Source of the DNA: Luteimonas fraxinea | GTDB taxonomy: Bacteria > Pseudomonadota > Gammaproteobacteria > Xanthomonadales > Xanthomonadaceae | DNA length: 64,000 nucleotides | Assembly: GCF_021233355.1 (NCBI RefSeq) | Contig: NZ_CP089507.1 | Coordinates: 620,001 to 684,000, forward strand | Direction: 5' to 3' | In this document: piece by piece, positions 1-9,467 of the stretch | Numbering within the stretch: position 1 is the first letter of the stretch | How the letters are laid out: every line of letters begins with the position of its first letter | The notes under the pieces: model-generated | The model's database searches: none | Told to the model about the DNA's origin: nothing | What the model saw: only the letters and a program-made list of their open reading frames with translations | Made by a program: the position numbers and the translations under genes

Positions 1-165
1 GCCGATCGCGACGCCCTCCCCGGCAGCGATGGCCGCTACCGCATCAGCCAGGGCCGCGAAGTCGGCCACGACGCGATCATCGAACTGCACGTCGACGGCA
101 ACGGCGACGTCTGGTCCGGCGGTCGCGTGCAGACCGTCGTGCGCGGGACGATCGACTGGCGCTGA
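1..165 (+). CDS. PhzF-family protein, C-terminal end (partial)
   Basis: Frame 1 is open from the first base to a TGA at 163-165, giving the last 54 residues of a protein that begins outside the window. The sequence has a QGREVGHDAIIELHV segment, then a Gly-Gly turn (WSGGRV) and an ending VVRGTIDW. This matches the usual end of PhzF-like isomerases (QG..GR.S.I.V...V.VGG.....RG). Family members are cytosolic, often of unknown substrate. The active-site glutamate lies in the missing N-terminal part, so activity cannot be judged. The gene converges with osmC and they share the hairpin at 217-248. Confidence 0.6.
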   Translation, partial: ADRDALPGSDGRYRISQGREVGHDAIIELHVDGNGDVWSGGRVQTVVRGTIDWR

Positions 166-216
166 GAATCACGCGCTGCTGTGCACCGTCACGCCGGCAG
201 CACACCGCAGACACGA

Positions 217-248
217 AAACGCCGCGCCGGTTAGCCGACGCGGCGTTT
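217..248. terminator. bidirectional terminator between the PhzF-like gene and osmC
   Basis: A perfect 10-bp stem pairs AAACGCCGCG (217-226) with CGCGGCGTTT (239-248), with a further CGG/CCG pairing inside the loop. It ends in T residues on the plus strand and, read in reverse, on the minus strand. It sits exactly between two convergent genes. Confidence 0.8.
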
Positions 249-261
249 CTGCGTTCATCAC

Positions 262-696
262 TCAGCTTTCGAGTTCGGCGTCCAGCGACAGCGGCACTGC
301 CGACAGCGCCTTCGACACCGGGCAGTTCTGCTTGGCGTCATCGGCGAGTTCGCGGAACTTCGCCGCGTCGATGCCCGGCACCTTGGCGCGCGTCTTCAGG
401 CGGATCGAACTGATCTGCGGACCACCGTCCATCGACAGGTCGACGTCGGCGCGCGTGTCCAGCGATTCAGGCGGAAAGCCCGCTTCGGTGAGCTTGGCCG
501 ACAGCGCCATCGTGAAGCAGCCTGCATGCGCGGCAGCGATCAGCTCTTCGGGATTGGTGCCTTTCTCGTCGCCGAAACGGGTGCCGAACGCGTAGCGCGT
601 ATCCGACAGCAGGCCGCTCTGCGGCGTCGACAACGTGCCCTTGCCGGACTTCAGATCACCGGTCCAGTGGGCGGTGGCGTGACGGGCGATACCCAT
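262..696 (-). CDS. osmC: OsmC-family peroxiredoxin
   Basis: This encodes a 144-residue OsmC-type thiol peroxidase, the usual length for the family. These cytosolic enzymes reduce organic hydroperoxides with a pair of cysteines. Both are present: C60 in the family motif NPEELIAAAHAGCF and C125 in NCPVSKALS. The start at 696 is chosen because a GAGGAG ribosome-binding site lies just upstream and the protein begins MGIARHATAHWTG, like other OsmC proteins; longer in-frame starts add unrelated sequence. The gene stands alone. E. coli osmC is osmotically and stationary-phase induced, but no regulatory site was recognised here. Confidence 0.93.
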   Translation of the reverse strand: MGIARHATAHWTGDLKSGKGTLSTPQSGLLSDTRYAFGTRFGDEKGTNPEELIAAAHAGCFTMALSAKLTEAGFPPESLDTRADVDLSMDGGPQISSIRLKTRAKVPGIDAAKFRELADDAKQNCPVSKALSAVPLSLDAELES

Positions 697-793
697 ATGC
701 GTGCTCCTCGAGAGTTGGACTGTGCATGTTGGACCTCCGTCCGTTACGCGCGCGTCCCTGTGATGCGACGCAGCACCTGCGCATGGACGTTGG

Positions 794-1222
794 ATGCACG
801 ATGATCCGGCCATGGCACTCTCACCCTCCCTCGCCGCCGTGCTCGCCGACGCGGTGCTCGCAGTCCATGTCGGCATCGCGGTATTCGTTGTTGGCATGAC
901 GCTCGCGCTGCTGGTCGGCGGCCCGCTCGGCTGGCGCTGGGTGCGCCGAAAGTGGCTGCGCTGGCTGCACGTCGCGCTGGTCGTGGTGATCGCAGTGCAG
1001 GCCTGGCTCGGGCGCCTGTGCCCGCTGACGATCTGGGAACAGTGGCTGCGCACGCGCGCCGGACAGCAGACCTATGACGAGTCCTTCGTCGCCTACTGGT
1101 TGTCGAAAGTGCTGTTTTTCGAGGCGCCTTGGTGGACATTCGTCGCCGCCTACAGCGTGCTCGCAGTGGTGGTCGCCGGCGCCTGGATGCTGTGGCCGCC
1201 ACGTCGCCGCAGTTCGCGATAG
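794..1222 (+). CDS. DUF2784 membrane protein
   Basis: A 142-residue hydrophobic protein with about four predicted membrane segments (roughly residues 13-38, 52-70, 90-105 and 113-132). The motif LLVGGPLGWRWVRRKWLRWL, the segment VQAWLGRLCPLTIWE and the later FEAPWWTF are the hallmarks of DUF2784, an uncharacterised inner-membrane family. An in-frame ATG at 812 is an equally possible start. The gene diverges from osmC and is followed by an HU-like gene about 130 bases on. No function is known for the family. Confidence 0.8.
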   Translation: MHDDPAMALSPSLAAVLADAVLAVHVGIAVFVVGMTLALLVGGPLGWRWVRRKWLRWLHVALVVVIAVQAWLGRLCPLTIWEQWLRTRAGQQTYDESFVAYWLSKVLFFEAPWWTFVAAYSVLAVVVAGAWMLWPPRRRSSR

Positions 1223-1355
1223 GACCGGGAAACGCAAAAGCCCTGTTTTTTTGCGGTTTCCTATTGGCGCACGTGCCACGATGCCCTACATTCCGCTTGC
1301 CGGCTCGCTCGGCCCGGACAACTCAATCATTACTCGACGAGGGAACCACACGCTC

Positions 1356-1760
1356 ATGGCAACGAAGAAGGCCCCCACCAAGAAAGCCCCGGCCAAGAAG
1401 GCTGCTGCGCCGAAGAAGGCCGCCGCCGCAAAGCCGGCAGCACCGAAGCCGATCAAGGAAGCCCTGAGCAAGTCGGGCCTGGTCGCACACATCGCCGAAT
1501 CCACCGGCGTCGTGGCGAAGGACGTGCGCGCAGTGTTCGCAGCGCTCGAAGGCGCCGTGCACGGCTCGGTCAGCAAGAAGGGCGCGGGTTCGTTCACCCT
1601 CCCCGGCCTGCTGAAGATCACGTCGGTCAGCGTGCCGGCCAAGCCGAAGCGCAAGGGCATCAACCCCTTCACCAAGGAAGAGCAGTGGTTCGCTGCCAAG
1701 CCCGCCTCGGTCAAGGTCAAGGTGCGCCCGCTCAAGAAGCTCAAGGACGCCGCCGCCTGA
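1356..1760 (+). CDS. HU-family DNA-binding protein with Lys/Ala-rich N-terminal tail
   Basis: A 134-residue basic protein. Residues 1-36 are a low-complexity Lys/Ala/Pro tail (KKAPTKKAPAKKAAAPKK) resembling a histone H1 tail. The rest is a diverged HU/IHF-like fold, with the segments GAGSFTLPGLLKI, KRKGINPFTKEEQ and VKVRPLKKLKD typical of the short HU-like proteins of this group. It should bind DNA in the nucleoid. The ATG at 1356 follows a GAGGGA stretch and begins MATKKAPTKK; the frame is open further upstream but that part is not protein-like. A strong terminator follows at 1784-1809. A SET-domain lysine methyltransferase gene lies 4.2 kb away, and this lysine-rich tail is a conceivable substrate. 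Confidence 0.9.
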   Translation: MATKKAPTKKAPAKKAAAPKKAAAAKPAAPKPIKEALSKSGLVAHIAESTGVVAKDVRAVFAALEGAVHGSVSKKGAGSFTLPGLLKITSVSVPAKPKRKGINPFTKEEQWFAAKPASVKVKVRPLKKLKDAAA

Positions 1761-1783
1761 TTCCAGGCGCCACGTGTCTTTCG

Positions 1784-1809
1784 ATCGGGACGGCCTTGGC
1801 CGTCCCGAT
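1784..1809 (+). terminator. terminator after the HU-like gene
   Basis: ATCGGGACGGC (1784-1794) and GCCGTCCCGAT (1799-1809) pair perfectly over 11 bp with a 4-base loop, followed by TTCGTTTC. The 3' arm plus TTCG recurs at 1839-1853 as a direct repeat, so part of the hairpin seems to have duplicated. Confidence 0.8.
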
Positions 1810-2014
1810 TTCGTTTCAGGGTTCCCTCGACGGCTGGGCCGTCCCGATTTCGGTTGGGGGACGTGCGCGATGCGACGCCTCCCCCCGTCTTCTTCGAATG
1901 CGATGCTCACCCGGTTCTGAACGCTTTGCCCGGCGACGCAAACCGTGCACATCCGGTGAACGTTTGCCGCCGCATGCTCGGCGCCGTTTTCTCCCTACCG
2001 ATGGATATCGAACG

Positions 2015-2656
2015 ATGAGCTTCCAGGGCTTCCTCAATCATCTGCTCACCTCGCAGGCCGGCGGCAAGCCCGGCAGCAGCCTGCTCAATGCGGATTTCGG
2101 CAAGGGCGCGGCCACCGGCGGCGCGCTGGGCTTGCTGCTCGGCAAGAACAAGAAGACCCGCAAGGTCGCGACCTACGGCGGTCTCGCCGCGATCGGCGTC
2201 ATGGCCTACAAGGCCTACGGCGATTACCAGAAGCAGCAGGCCGGTGCGTCCACCGTTGCCCCGCAGACCGTCGACCGCCTGCCCGCGCCGCAGGTCGACA
2301 TCCACAGCCAGGCGATCCTCAAGGCGCTGGTCGCCGCCGCGAAGGCCGACGGCCATATCGACGCGCGCGAGCGCGAAGTCATCGAAGGCGAATTCAAGCG
2401 CATCGATGAAGGCGCCGACGTGCAGCGCTGGCTGCACGCGGAACTGGAAAAGCCGCTGGATCCTGCCGAAGTCGCCAGCGCTGCGACCACGCCCGAAATC
2501 GCGTCGGAAATGTATCTGGCAAGCGTGCTCGTCGCCGACGAGACCAGCTTCATGGAACGCAGCTATCTCGACGAACTCGCGCGCCAGCTCAAGCTCGCGC
2601 CCGAGCTCAAGACGCGGCTCGAACAGGAAGTGAAAGAGAACGCGCAGGCGCGTTGA
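2015..2656 (+). CDS. DUF533 / TerB-like inner-membrane protein
   Basis: A 213-residue protein of the DUF533 (YebE) family. Residues 28-58 are Gly/Ala-rich and hydrophobic, consistent with a membrane-associated segment (GALGLLLG and YGGLAAIGVMAYKAY). Residues from about 95 form a helical TerB-like domain containing KALVAAAKADGHIDAREREVI, the acidic helix typical of TerB folds. E. coli YebE is an envelope-stress gene of unknown biochemical role; that regulation is not visible here. The start at 2015 gives MSFQGFLNHLL, the usual N-terminus. The gene is bounded by the terminators at 1784-1809 and 2675-2701, so it is probably monocistronic. Confidence 0.85.
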   Translation: MSFQGFLNHLLTSQAGGKPGSSLLNADFGKGAATGGALGLLLGKNKKTRKVATYGGLAAIGVMAYKAYGDYQKQQAGASTVAPQTVDRLPAPQVDIHSQAILKALVAAAKADGHIDAREREVIEGEFKRIDEGADVQRWLHAELEKPLDPAEVASAATTPEIASEMYLASVLVADETSFMERSYLDELARQLKLAPELKTRLEQEVKENAQAR

Positions 2657-2674
2657 TCCTGCTGCGCGTGCCCG

Positions 2675-2701
2675 GAACGGCCTGCCGATCGCAGGCCGTT
2701 C
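2675..2701 (+). terminator. terminator after the DUF533 gene
   Basis: GAACGGCCTGC (2675-2685) and GCAGGCCGTTC (2691-2701) form a perfect 11-bp stem with a 5-base loop. The T-tract is poor. Confidence 0.7.
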
Positions 2702-2761
2702 TGCATTGCGCGACCCGCTGCACTGACTCCGGCTTCGCGCACGGTCTGCGACGCTGACGTC

Positions 2762-3403
2762 ATGTCCGAGCCCGATCCCACACCCGGTTCCACCCCACCG
2801 GCCGCACCGAAACCTGCACGTAAGCCGCGCCGCGATTACACGCCGCAGCTGCGCGCCACGCTGGGTTTCGTGTTCTGGGCCGCATTGTTCACGGCCGTCG
2901 GCTACTGGGCCTGGCACCAGCCGTTCATGGCCAAGCCGCGCGCGATTGCCACGCTGTCTGCCACCCCTGCGCCGGAATCGCTGCCGATGCCGGTCGATGG
3001 CGTACGTGCATCGCGCGTCGCCGACACCTACGGCGCGCCGCGTGGGCGCGACCGCCAGCACGAAGGCGTCGACATCTTTGCGCCGCGCGGTACGCCGGTG
3101 CGCAGCACGACCGAGGGCCTCGTCGTCGGCGTGCGCGAAAGCGGTCTCGGCGGCAAACAGGTCTGGGTCATGGGTCCCGGCCGGCAGCGCCATTACTACG
3201 CGCATCTCGACGGCTTCGCGGATCTGCTCGAGGTCGGCGATCTGGTGCGGCCGGGCGATGCCCTCGGCGTCGTCGGCGATACCGGCAACGCACGCGGCAC
3301 GCCACCGCATCTGCATTACGGCGTCTACGCCAGTGACGGTGCGTTCGACCCGCTGCCGCTGTTGCGCGGGCACAGTGCCGACAACGGCGACGCGGCGCGC
3401 TAG
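2762..3403 (+). CDS. M23-family peptidoglycan endopeptidase (LytM domain)
   Basis: A 213-residue protein anchored by one N-terminal membrane segment (about residues 33-52) after a Pro-rich cytoplasmic tail. The periplasmic part is an M23 metallopeptidase domain. Its zinc ligands are visible: H100 and D104 in QHEGVD and H185 in PHLHYG, with H148 in YYAHLD and H183 also conserved. Such enzymes cut peptide crosslinks in peptidoglycan or act as cell-wall regulators. Because all catalytic residues are kept, it is more likely an active enzyme than an EnvC-like activator. It is followed on the same strand, 40 bases on, by a small membrane protein gene. Confidence 0.92.
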   Translation: MSEPDPTPGSTPPAAPKPARKPRRDYTPQLRATLGFVFWAALFTAVGYWAWHQPFMAKPRAIATLSATPAPESLPMPVDGVRASRVADTYGAPRGRDRQHEGVDIFAPRGTPVRSTTEGLVVGVRESGLGGKQVWVMGPGRQRHYYAHLDGFADLLEVGDLVRPGDALGVVGDTGNARGTPPHLHYGVYASDGAFDPLPLLRGHSADNGDAAR

Positions 3404-3444
3404 CATCCGATTGATGCCGCGCTTGCGGCGCTGGGGAGAGCCGG

Positions 3445-3990
3445 ATGTCGCATCGCGCGTGGTGGCTGGTCATCGCGACCATCGTGTTGCTCGGCATCGC
3501 CGTGGCGGTGCAGGAAGGCCTGCGTCGCAATGCGGACGACGTGTCGTCGCCGGATGCGCCGGGCGCCACCGCGCCAGATTCGTCCGACGCATCGCCTGCC
3601 GCGGCGATTGCTGCCGGAAACGCCGAACTGCGCGCAGCGCACGATACCGCGATGCAGGACGCCGTCTCGGCCGTGCATGCCTATCTCGCTGCACTGTTCA
3701 AGGACGACCGCAGCGAAGCCGACGCGTTGTGGATCCACGGCCGTCCTGCATCACAGGGCGAAGCGGACCTGCGCACGCTCGAAGACGTGCCCGGCTTGCG
3801 CGTCGACAACGAACGGCCGCAGCCACTCGATGCCACGCCGGTCCCTACCGCGCTGCGCATTCCGGTGCATCTGCGCATCGGCGGACAGGGACCGCTGCGT
3901 CGCTACAGCGGGTATTACGATCTGCGCCGCGACGGCGAGACCTGGCGGATCACCGCGGCGTCCATCGATCCGTCACCCGCGCAACGCTAA
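3445..3990 (+). CDS. membrane-anchored protein with NTF2-like C-terminal region
   Basis: A 181-residue protein with an N-terminal membrane anchor (residues 5-22), a Ser/Pro/Ala linker and a soluble domain from about residue 65. The domain opens with AVHAYLAALFKDDRSEADALW and ends with RRYSGYYDLRRDGETWRI, a pattern suggesting an NTF2-like fold. I do not recognise a named family. The gene starting at 5100 has the same layout and the same terminal RR(Y/F).G.Y.LRR...WRI pattern, so the two look paralogous. GGAGAG at 3435-3440 is a fair ribosome-binding site. The short gap to the M23 gene suggests co-transcription. Confidence 0.75.
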   Translation: MSHRAWWLVIATIVLLGIAVAVQEGLRRNADDVSSPDAPGATAPDSSDASPAAAIAAGNAELRAAHDTAMQDAVSAVHAYLAALFKDDRSEADALWIHGRPASQGEADLRTLEDVPGLRVDNERPQPLDATPVPTALRIPVHLRIGGQGPLRRYSGYYDLRRDGETWRITAASIDPSPAQR

Positions 3991-4027
3991 TCTGGTCCAC
4001 GCGAAACGCCTCTTCGGACACCCTGCA

Positions 4028-4462
4028 ATGGACAAACGGTTCTGGATCTGCGGCTTCACCATCTCCGCCACCGCGTTGGCGCTGGGCTTCTTCGTGCACG
4101 GTCTGCTGCTGCGAGACGACTATCTCGCCCTCGCCCACCTGTTCCGCCCGCAGACCGACGCGAACGCGCAGGTCGGCTGGATCCTTCTGGCCTACGTCTC
4201 GCTGGGACTTGCGATGACCTGGCTCTACCGCTGGCTGCCGCCGCCCCATCGCAGCAAGCGCTGGCACGGCGCGCGTTTCGGCCTGGCGATCGCGCTGGTG
4301 TCGTTCGTGCCCTGGCATCTGCTGGCGCACGCGGGTCAGCCGTTCCCGCTGGCGCTGTCGCTCAAGCAGGTCGCCTTCGACGTGATCGCGATGCTGCTGC
4401 TCGGCCTATTGCTCGCGTGGCTGCAGCCGCACCGCCGGCCGCTGGCACCCGCGCCGGACTGA
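4028..4462 (+). CDS. small polytopic membrane protein, unknown function
   Basis: A 144-residue protein with four predicted membrane helices (about 8-27, 49-67, 85-105 and 115-135), joined by short basic loops. It begins MDKRFWICGFTISATAL. The loop between helices 2 and 3 (PPPHRSKRWHGARFG) is basic and probably cytoplasmic. I recognise no conserved catalytic motif or family. It lies 37 bases after the preceding gene on the same strand. The frame is open far upstream, but only the part from this ATG looks like protein. Confidence 0.7.
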   Translation: MDKRFWICGFTISATALALGFFVHGLLLRDDYLALAHLFRPQTDANAQVGWILLAYVSLGLAMTWLYRWLPPPHRSKRWHGARFGLAIALVSFVPWHLLAHAGQPFPLALSLKQVAFDVIAMLLLGLLLAWLQPHRRPLAPAPD

Positions 4463-4528
4463 CGCGCCGCTAATCCCGTATTCACGGCGCCTGCGTAGGG
4501 TGCCTCCATCGTCGTTCCGGAGCGTGCC

Positions 4529-5089
4529 ATGCGCCGTCCCCTGTACTTGTCCGCCGCAGCCCTGCTGCTGCTCATCGTCACTGCCTGTACCTCGCTGGGT
4601 GTTGTCTCGGCCTGGCTCAACGACCAGGTCGCGTTCACCACGCCGCAGTTGCAGCGCCAGCTCGACACGCGGTTTCCGCGCACCTTCGACAAGCTCGGCG
4701 GGCTGGTGTCGGTCACGCTCGACAATCCGCGCCTGACGATTCCGCAGGGCGATCGCCGGTTGCGACTGGACTTCGATCTCGGCGTTGGCGGCGTGGCCGC
4801 GGACGATCGCCCGGGCCGTCTCGCCCTGCTGAGCGGTCTGCGCTACGACCCCGCGACCCGCGGCCTGCATCTCGAAGATCCCGAACTGCTGCAGTTCGAC
4901 CTGCCCGGGTCGAATGCCCTGCTCAAGGGCGGTGCGCGCGGCATCGTCAACAGCCTGCTGTCGGAGTACGCGCGCAGCGAACCGGTCTATCGCCTCGACG
5001 ACGACCTGCTGTCGAAGCTGCCTTCCGGCAAGCGCATCGGCAACGTCGACATCACCGATGGCCGCGTGGTGGTGCACCTTGCGCGCTGA
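4529..5089 (+). CDS. DUF1439 lipoprotein (YceB-like)
   Basis: A 186-residue lipoprotein. The signal peptide MRRPLYLSAAALLLLIVTAC ends in a lipobox (VTAC) with the lipidated cysteine at residue 20. The mature part (LNDQVAFTTPQLQRQL...FPRTFDKLGGLVSVTLDNPR) fits the DUF1439/YceB family, whose members have a lipid-binding-like beta barrel and sit in the outer membrane. Their precise role is unknown. The gene end overlaps or abuts the start of the next lipoprotein gene, so the two are probably translationally coupled. Confidence 0.85.
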   Translation: MRRPLYLSAAALLLLIVTACTSLGVVSAWLNDQVAFTTPQLQRQLDTRFPRTFDKLGGLVSVTLDNPRLTIPQGDRRLRLDFDLGVGGVAADDRPGRLALLSGLRYDPATRGLHLEDPELLQFDLPGSNALLKGGARGIVNSLLSEYARSEPVYRLDDDLLSKLPSGKRIGNVDITDGRVVVHLAR

Positions 5090-5099
5090 TCGCGGCTTC

Positions 5100-5789
5100 G
5101 TGCGTCGCGGCGCCACGCTGGCGATCGCATTCGCTCTGGTGTGCGCACTCGGCGCCTGCGACCGCGACGCGGCACGCGCCGATGCTGCGGCGTCCGGCCA
5201 GGCCGCCGACGGTCCGCTGCCGCAGCCGCAACAGAACGCGGGCGGCGTTACCGGCCTGAGCGGAGAGCCGGGCCCCGGCAACATTCCGCTCGGCGGCGAA
5301 CAGCCGCTGCCCGAAGCCGGCATCGAGGAAAGCGCGCTGCTGCCACTCGAAGACAATCCGGAAACCGGCCTCACCGGCGTACCGGGCGAAGCCGCCGTCG
5401 CCGGTCCCGAGCCGACGCCCGAAGAAGCCTCCGCGGTGATCCGCACCTACTACGCCGCGATCAACGCGGTCGACTACGCGCGCGCCTACGCACTGTGGTC
5501 CGACGGCGGCCGCGCCAGCGGCCAATCGCCCGAACAGTTCGCGGCAGGCTTCGGCGACACCTCGGTGGTGATGGTCGACATCGGCGCACCGGGCGCAGTC
5601 GAAGCCGCCGCCGGTTCGCGCTTCATCGAAGTGCCTGTGTCGCTCCGCGCCCAACAGACCGACGGCAGCAGCCGCCGCTTCGAAGGACGCTACGTCCTGC
5701 GCCGCGCGATGGTCGACGGCGCCAGCGACGCGCAACGCGCATGGCGGATCGCGTCGGCGGATCTGCGGGAAGTGTCTTTGGCGCCGTGA
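5100..5789 (+). CDS. lipoprotein with NTF2-like C-terminal region
   Basis: A lipoprotein of about 229 residues. From the GTG at 5100 it reads as a signal peptide RRGATLAIAFALVCALGAC with a lipobox cysteine at about residue 20. A long acidic Gly/Pro/Glu linker follows, then an NTF2-like domain from about residue 115 (VIRTYYAAINAVDYARAYALW). Its end, RRFEGRYVLRRA...AWRIASADL, parallels the gene at 3445-3990. A TTG at 5079, inside the preceding gene, is an alternative start adding seven residues. No ATG is available near the signal peptide, so the exact start is uncertain. Function unknown; an envelope role is inferred from the anchor. Confidence 0.7.
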   Translation: MRRGATLAIAFALVCALGACDRDAARADAAASGQAADGPLPQPQQNAGGVTGLSGEPGPGNIPLGGEQPLPEAGIEESALLPLEDNPETGLTGVPGEAAVAGPEPTPEEASAVIRTYYAAINAVDYARAYALWSDGGRASGQSPEQFAAGFGDTSVVMVDIGAPGAVEAAAGSRFIEVPVSLRAQQTDGSSRRFEGRYVLRRAMVDGASDAQRAWRIASADLREVSLAP

Positions 5790-5794
5790 CTCTT

Positions 5795-5924
5795 GAGCCC
5801 CTCTCCCTCTGGGAGAGGGGTTGGGGTGAGGGTTGCTTTTGCCCGTGCCCCTGAGCCCAAGCCTGAAAGCAAGTGCTCTCGGCAAAGCCCCTTCCCTCAC
5901 CCCACCATCGGCATCCGCCGATGG
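5795..5924. repeat. intergenic palindromic repeat element, copy 1
   Basis: CCCCTCTCCC (5798-5807) pairs with GGGAGAGGGG (5811-5820) around a TCT loop and is followed by TTGGGGTGAGGG. About 60 bases later the inverted complement CCCTCACCCC appears (5893-5902), then another hairpin, CCATCGGC (5905-5912) with GCCGATGG (5917-5924). Related copies are at 16607-16644 and 36429-36463. The sequence resembles REP-type intergenic elements of this bacterial group. Confidence 0.7.
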
Positions 5925-5958
5925 TCCTCCCGTCTCCCTGAGGTGGAGGGGCATTGGT

Positions 5959-5981
5959 GTCTTCCGCCTGCGACGGAAGAC
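5959..5981. terminator. hairpin at the 3' end of the SET-domain gene
   Basis: GTCTTCCG (5959-5966) and CGGAAGAC (5974-5981) form an 8-bp stem five bases beyond the stop of the minus-strand SET gene. There is no clear U-tract on the minus side, so it may only stabilise or partly terminate the transcript. Confidence 0.45.
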
Positions 5982-5985
5982 CGCT

Positions 5986-6480
5986 TTATTTCTTGGGCTG
6001 CAGCATCGTGCCGGTGCACTTCTTCGAACCACAGCGGCAGCCCCACAGCTTCTTGAGCGTCGGCGTATGCCGCTCCGCGAGGGTGATGCCGTAGTTGTAG
6101 GCCAGCTCTTCACCGGCCGCGATGTCACGCGTCGCTTCGATGAAGACCTTGTCCTTGTGCCGGCGCTCCTTCGGATCTTCCTGTACCACCGCTTCGCAGT
6201 TCGGGGCGCAGCTATGGTTGATCCAGCGCGCGATGTTGCCGTCCTCGTTCGCGTCGATGACGTAGTCATCGTTGAGCGTGAAGAGGAAGGTGTGGCCGTC
6301 CTCGTCGATGTCGCCGTACTGGGAATCGACGTCGTCGTGCGTGCGCAGCAGACCCTTGTAGCGAACGATCCGCTCGCCCTTGGCGATGGCCTCGGTCGCG
6401 AACACACCGTTGCCGTGGATGCTCGACAGACGCGCCTCGATCTTCTTCGGCGTCTTGGGCTTCTTCGGCGTCTTGGGCAT
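5986..6480 (-). CDS. SET-domain protein-lysine methyltransferase
   Basis: A 164-residue SET-domain protein. After a basic tail (MPKTPKKPKTPKK) come the SET elements in order: GNGVFATEAIAKGE (23-36), the S-adenosylmethionine/catalytic motif INHSCAPNCE (87-96), and GEELAYNY (123-130) carrying the family tyrosine. A post-SET zinc cluster CRCGSKKC (148-155) closes the protein. The domain is complete, so it should transfer methyl groups to lysines of a protein. The substrate is unknown; Chlamydia has a SET enzyme that methylates histone-like proteins, and the Lys-rich HU-like protein at 1356-1760 is a candidate. The start at 6480 is the last ATG before the conserved region. It diverges from the suf operon. 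Confidence 0.92.
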   Translation of the reverse strand: MPKTPKKPKTPKKIEARLSSIHGNGVFATEAIAKGERIVRYKGLLRTHDDVDSQYGDIDEDGHTFLFTLNDDYVIDANEDGNIARWINHSCAPNCEAVVQEDPKERRHKDKVFIEATRDIAAGEELAYNYGITLAERHTPTLKKLWGCRCGSKKCTGTMLQPKK

Positions 6481-6589
6481 TGCGGATTCCACGGCAGAGT
6501 GAGCCCGCATTGTGTCCAACAACCCGTCGAGCCGCCAGCGCAGGCGCATCGCGGCAACGCCTTGCGATGAACGCCCGCCGCCCACCACA

Positions 6590-6618
6590 TTGAGCTGCCG
6601 GACGCAAAAGCGTACAAT
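6590..6618 (+). promoter_or_regulatory. sigma70-type promoter of the suf operon
   Basis: TTGAGC at 6590-6595 and TACAAT at 6613-6618 are separated by exactly 17 bases and lie 47 bases before the sufR start. No second promoter-like pair is needed to explain the operon. Confidence 0.6.
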
Positions 6619-6664
6619 TTTGGTCCGCTTTCCTTCGACGCTCCCCCGGTCGCCCCCGCCCGCA

Positions 6665-7135
6665 ATGCTCCGTGTCACCAAGCTCACTGATTACGCCACC
6701 GTCGTTCTGACCGTGCTCGCCGCACGGCCGCAGGTGGTGATGAGTGCGGCCGATCTGGCGGAACAATCGGGCCTCGAAGCGCCGACGGTCAGCAAGCTGC
6801 TCAAGCCGCTGGCGCAGGCGGGTCTGGTCGAAGGCTTCCGCGGCGCCAACGGCGGGTATCGCCTGGCACGTGAGGCCGCGGCCATCAGCCTGGTGGAGAT
6901 CGTCGAGGCCATGGAAGGGCCGCTTGCGATGACCGAGTGCAGCCTGCACGACGGTCAATGCGGCATTTCCGAGCAGTGCGGCGTGCGCGGCAACTGGCGC
7001 CGGATCAACGACGTGGTGGCCGATGCGCTGCGCGCCGTGAGCCTGGCGCAGATGCTCGACGACGCGCCGCGTCCTCAACCCATTTCCACCGCCGGTGGGA
7101 CGAAGCGCATCGACGCCCGTCTCGCCCGCGCTTAG
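6665..7135 (+). CDS. sufR: Rrf2-family SUF operon regulator
   Basis: A 156-residue Rrf2 transcription factor. Residues 1-65 form the winged helix (MSAADLAEQSGLEAPTVSKL recognition region, then GANGGYRLA). Three cysteines follow, C92, C99 and C105, in the spacing used by Rrf2 proteins to hold an Fe-S cluster. It heads the suf genes, so the likely role is to adjust their transcription to cluster supply, as for IscR/SufR-type proteins. The ATG at 6665 gives the canonical N-terminus MLRVTKLTDYA. sufB starts 16 bases after its stop. DNA targets were not identified, though the promoter at 6590-6618 is the obvious place. Confidence 0.92.
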   Translation: MLRVTKLTDYATVVLTVLAARPQVVMSAADLAEQSGLEAPTVSKLLKPLAQAGLVEGFRGANGGYRLAREAAAISLVEIVEAMEGPLAMTECSLHDGQCGISEQCGVRGNWRRINDVVADALRAVSLAQMLDDAPRPQPISTAGGTKRIDARLARA

Positions 7136-7151
7136 ACAGTAGGCAGCCCCC

Positions 7152-8609
<1,458 letters not shown>

Positions 8610-8616
8610 CACCGCG

Positions 8617-8634
8617 GCCGGCCCACGGGCCGGC
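8617..8634 (+). other. intercistronic hairpin between sufB and sufC
   Basis: GCCGGCC (8617-8623) pairs with GGCCGGC (8628-8634) over a 4-base loop, with no T-tract. It lies in the only sizeable gap of the suf operon and may tune mRNA stability or partly terminate transcription; this is inference. Confidence 0.5.
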
Positions 8635-8702
8635 GACGCACCTGTTCTTCGACGCAGCGTCATCGCGCCGGTTCTCTTTCTCTTCTTCGAATACCGACAC
8701 CC

Positions 8703-9466
<764 letters not shown>

Positions 9467-9467
<1 letters not shown>

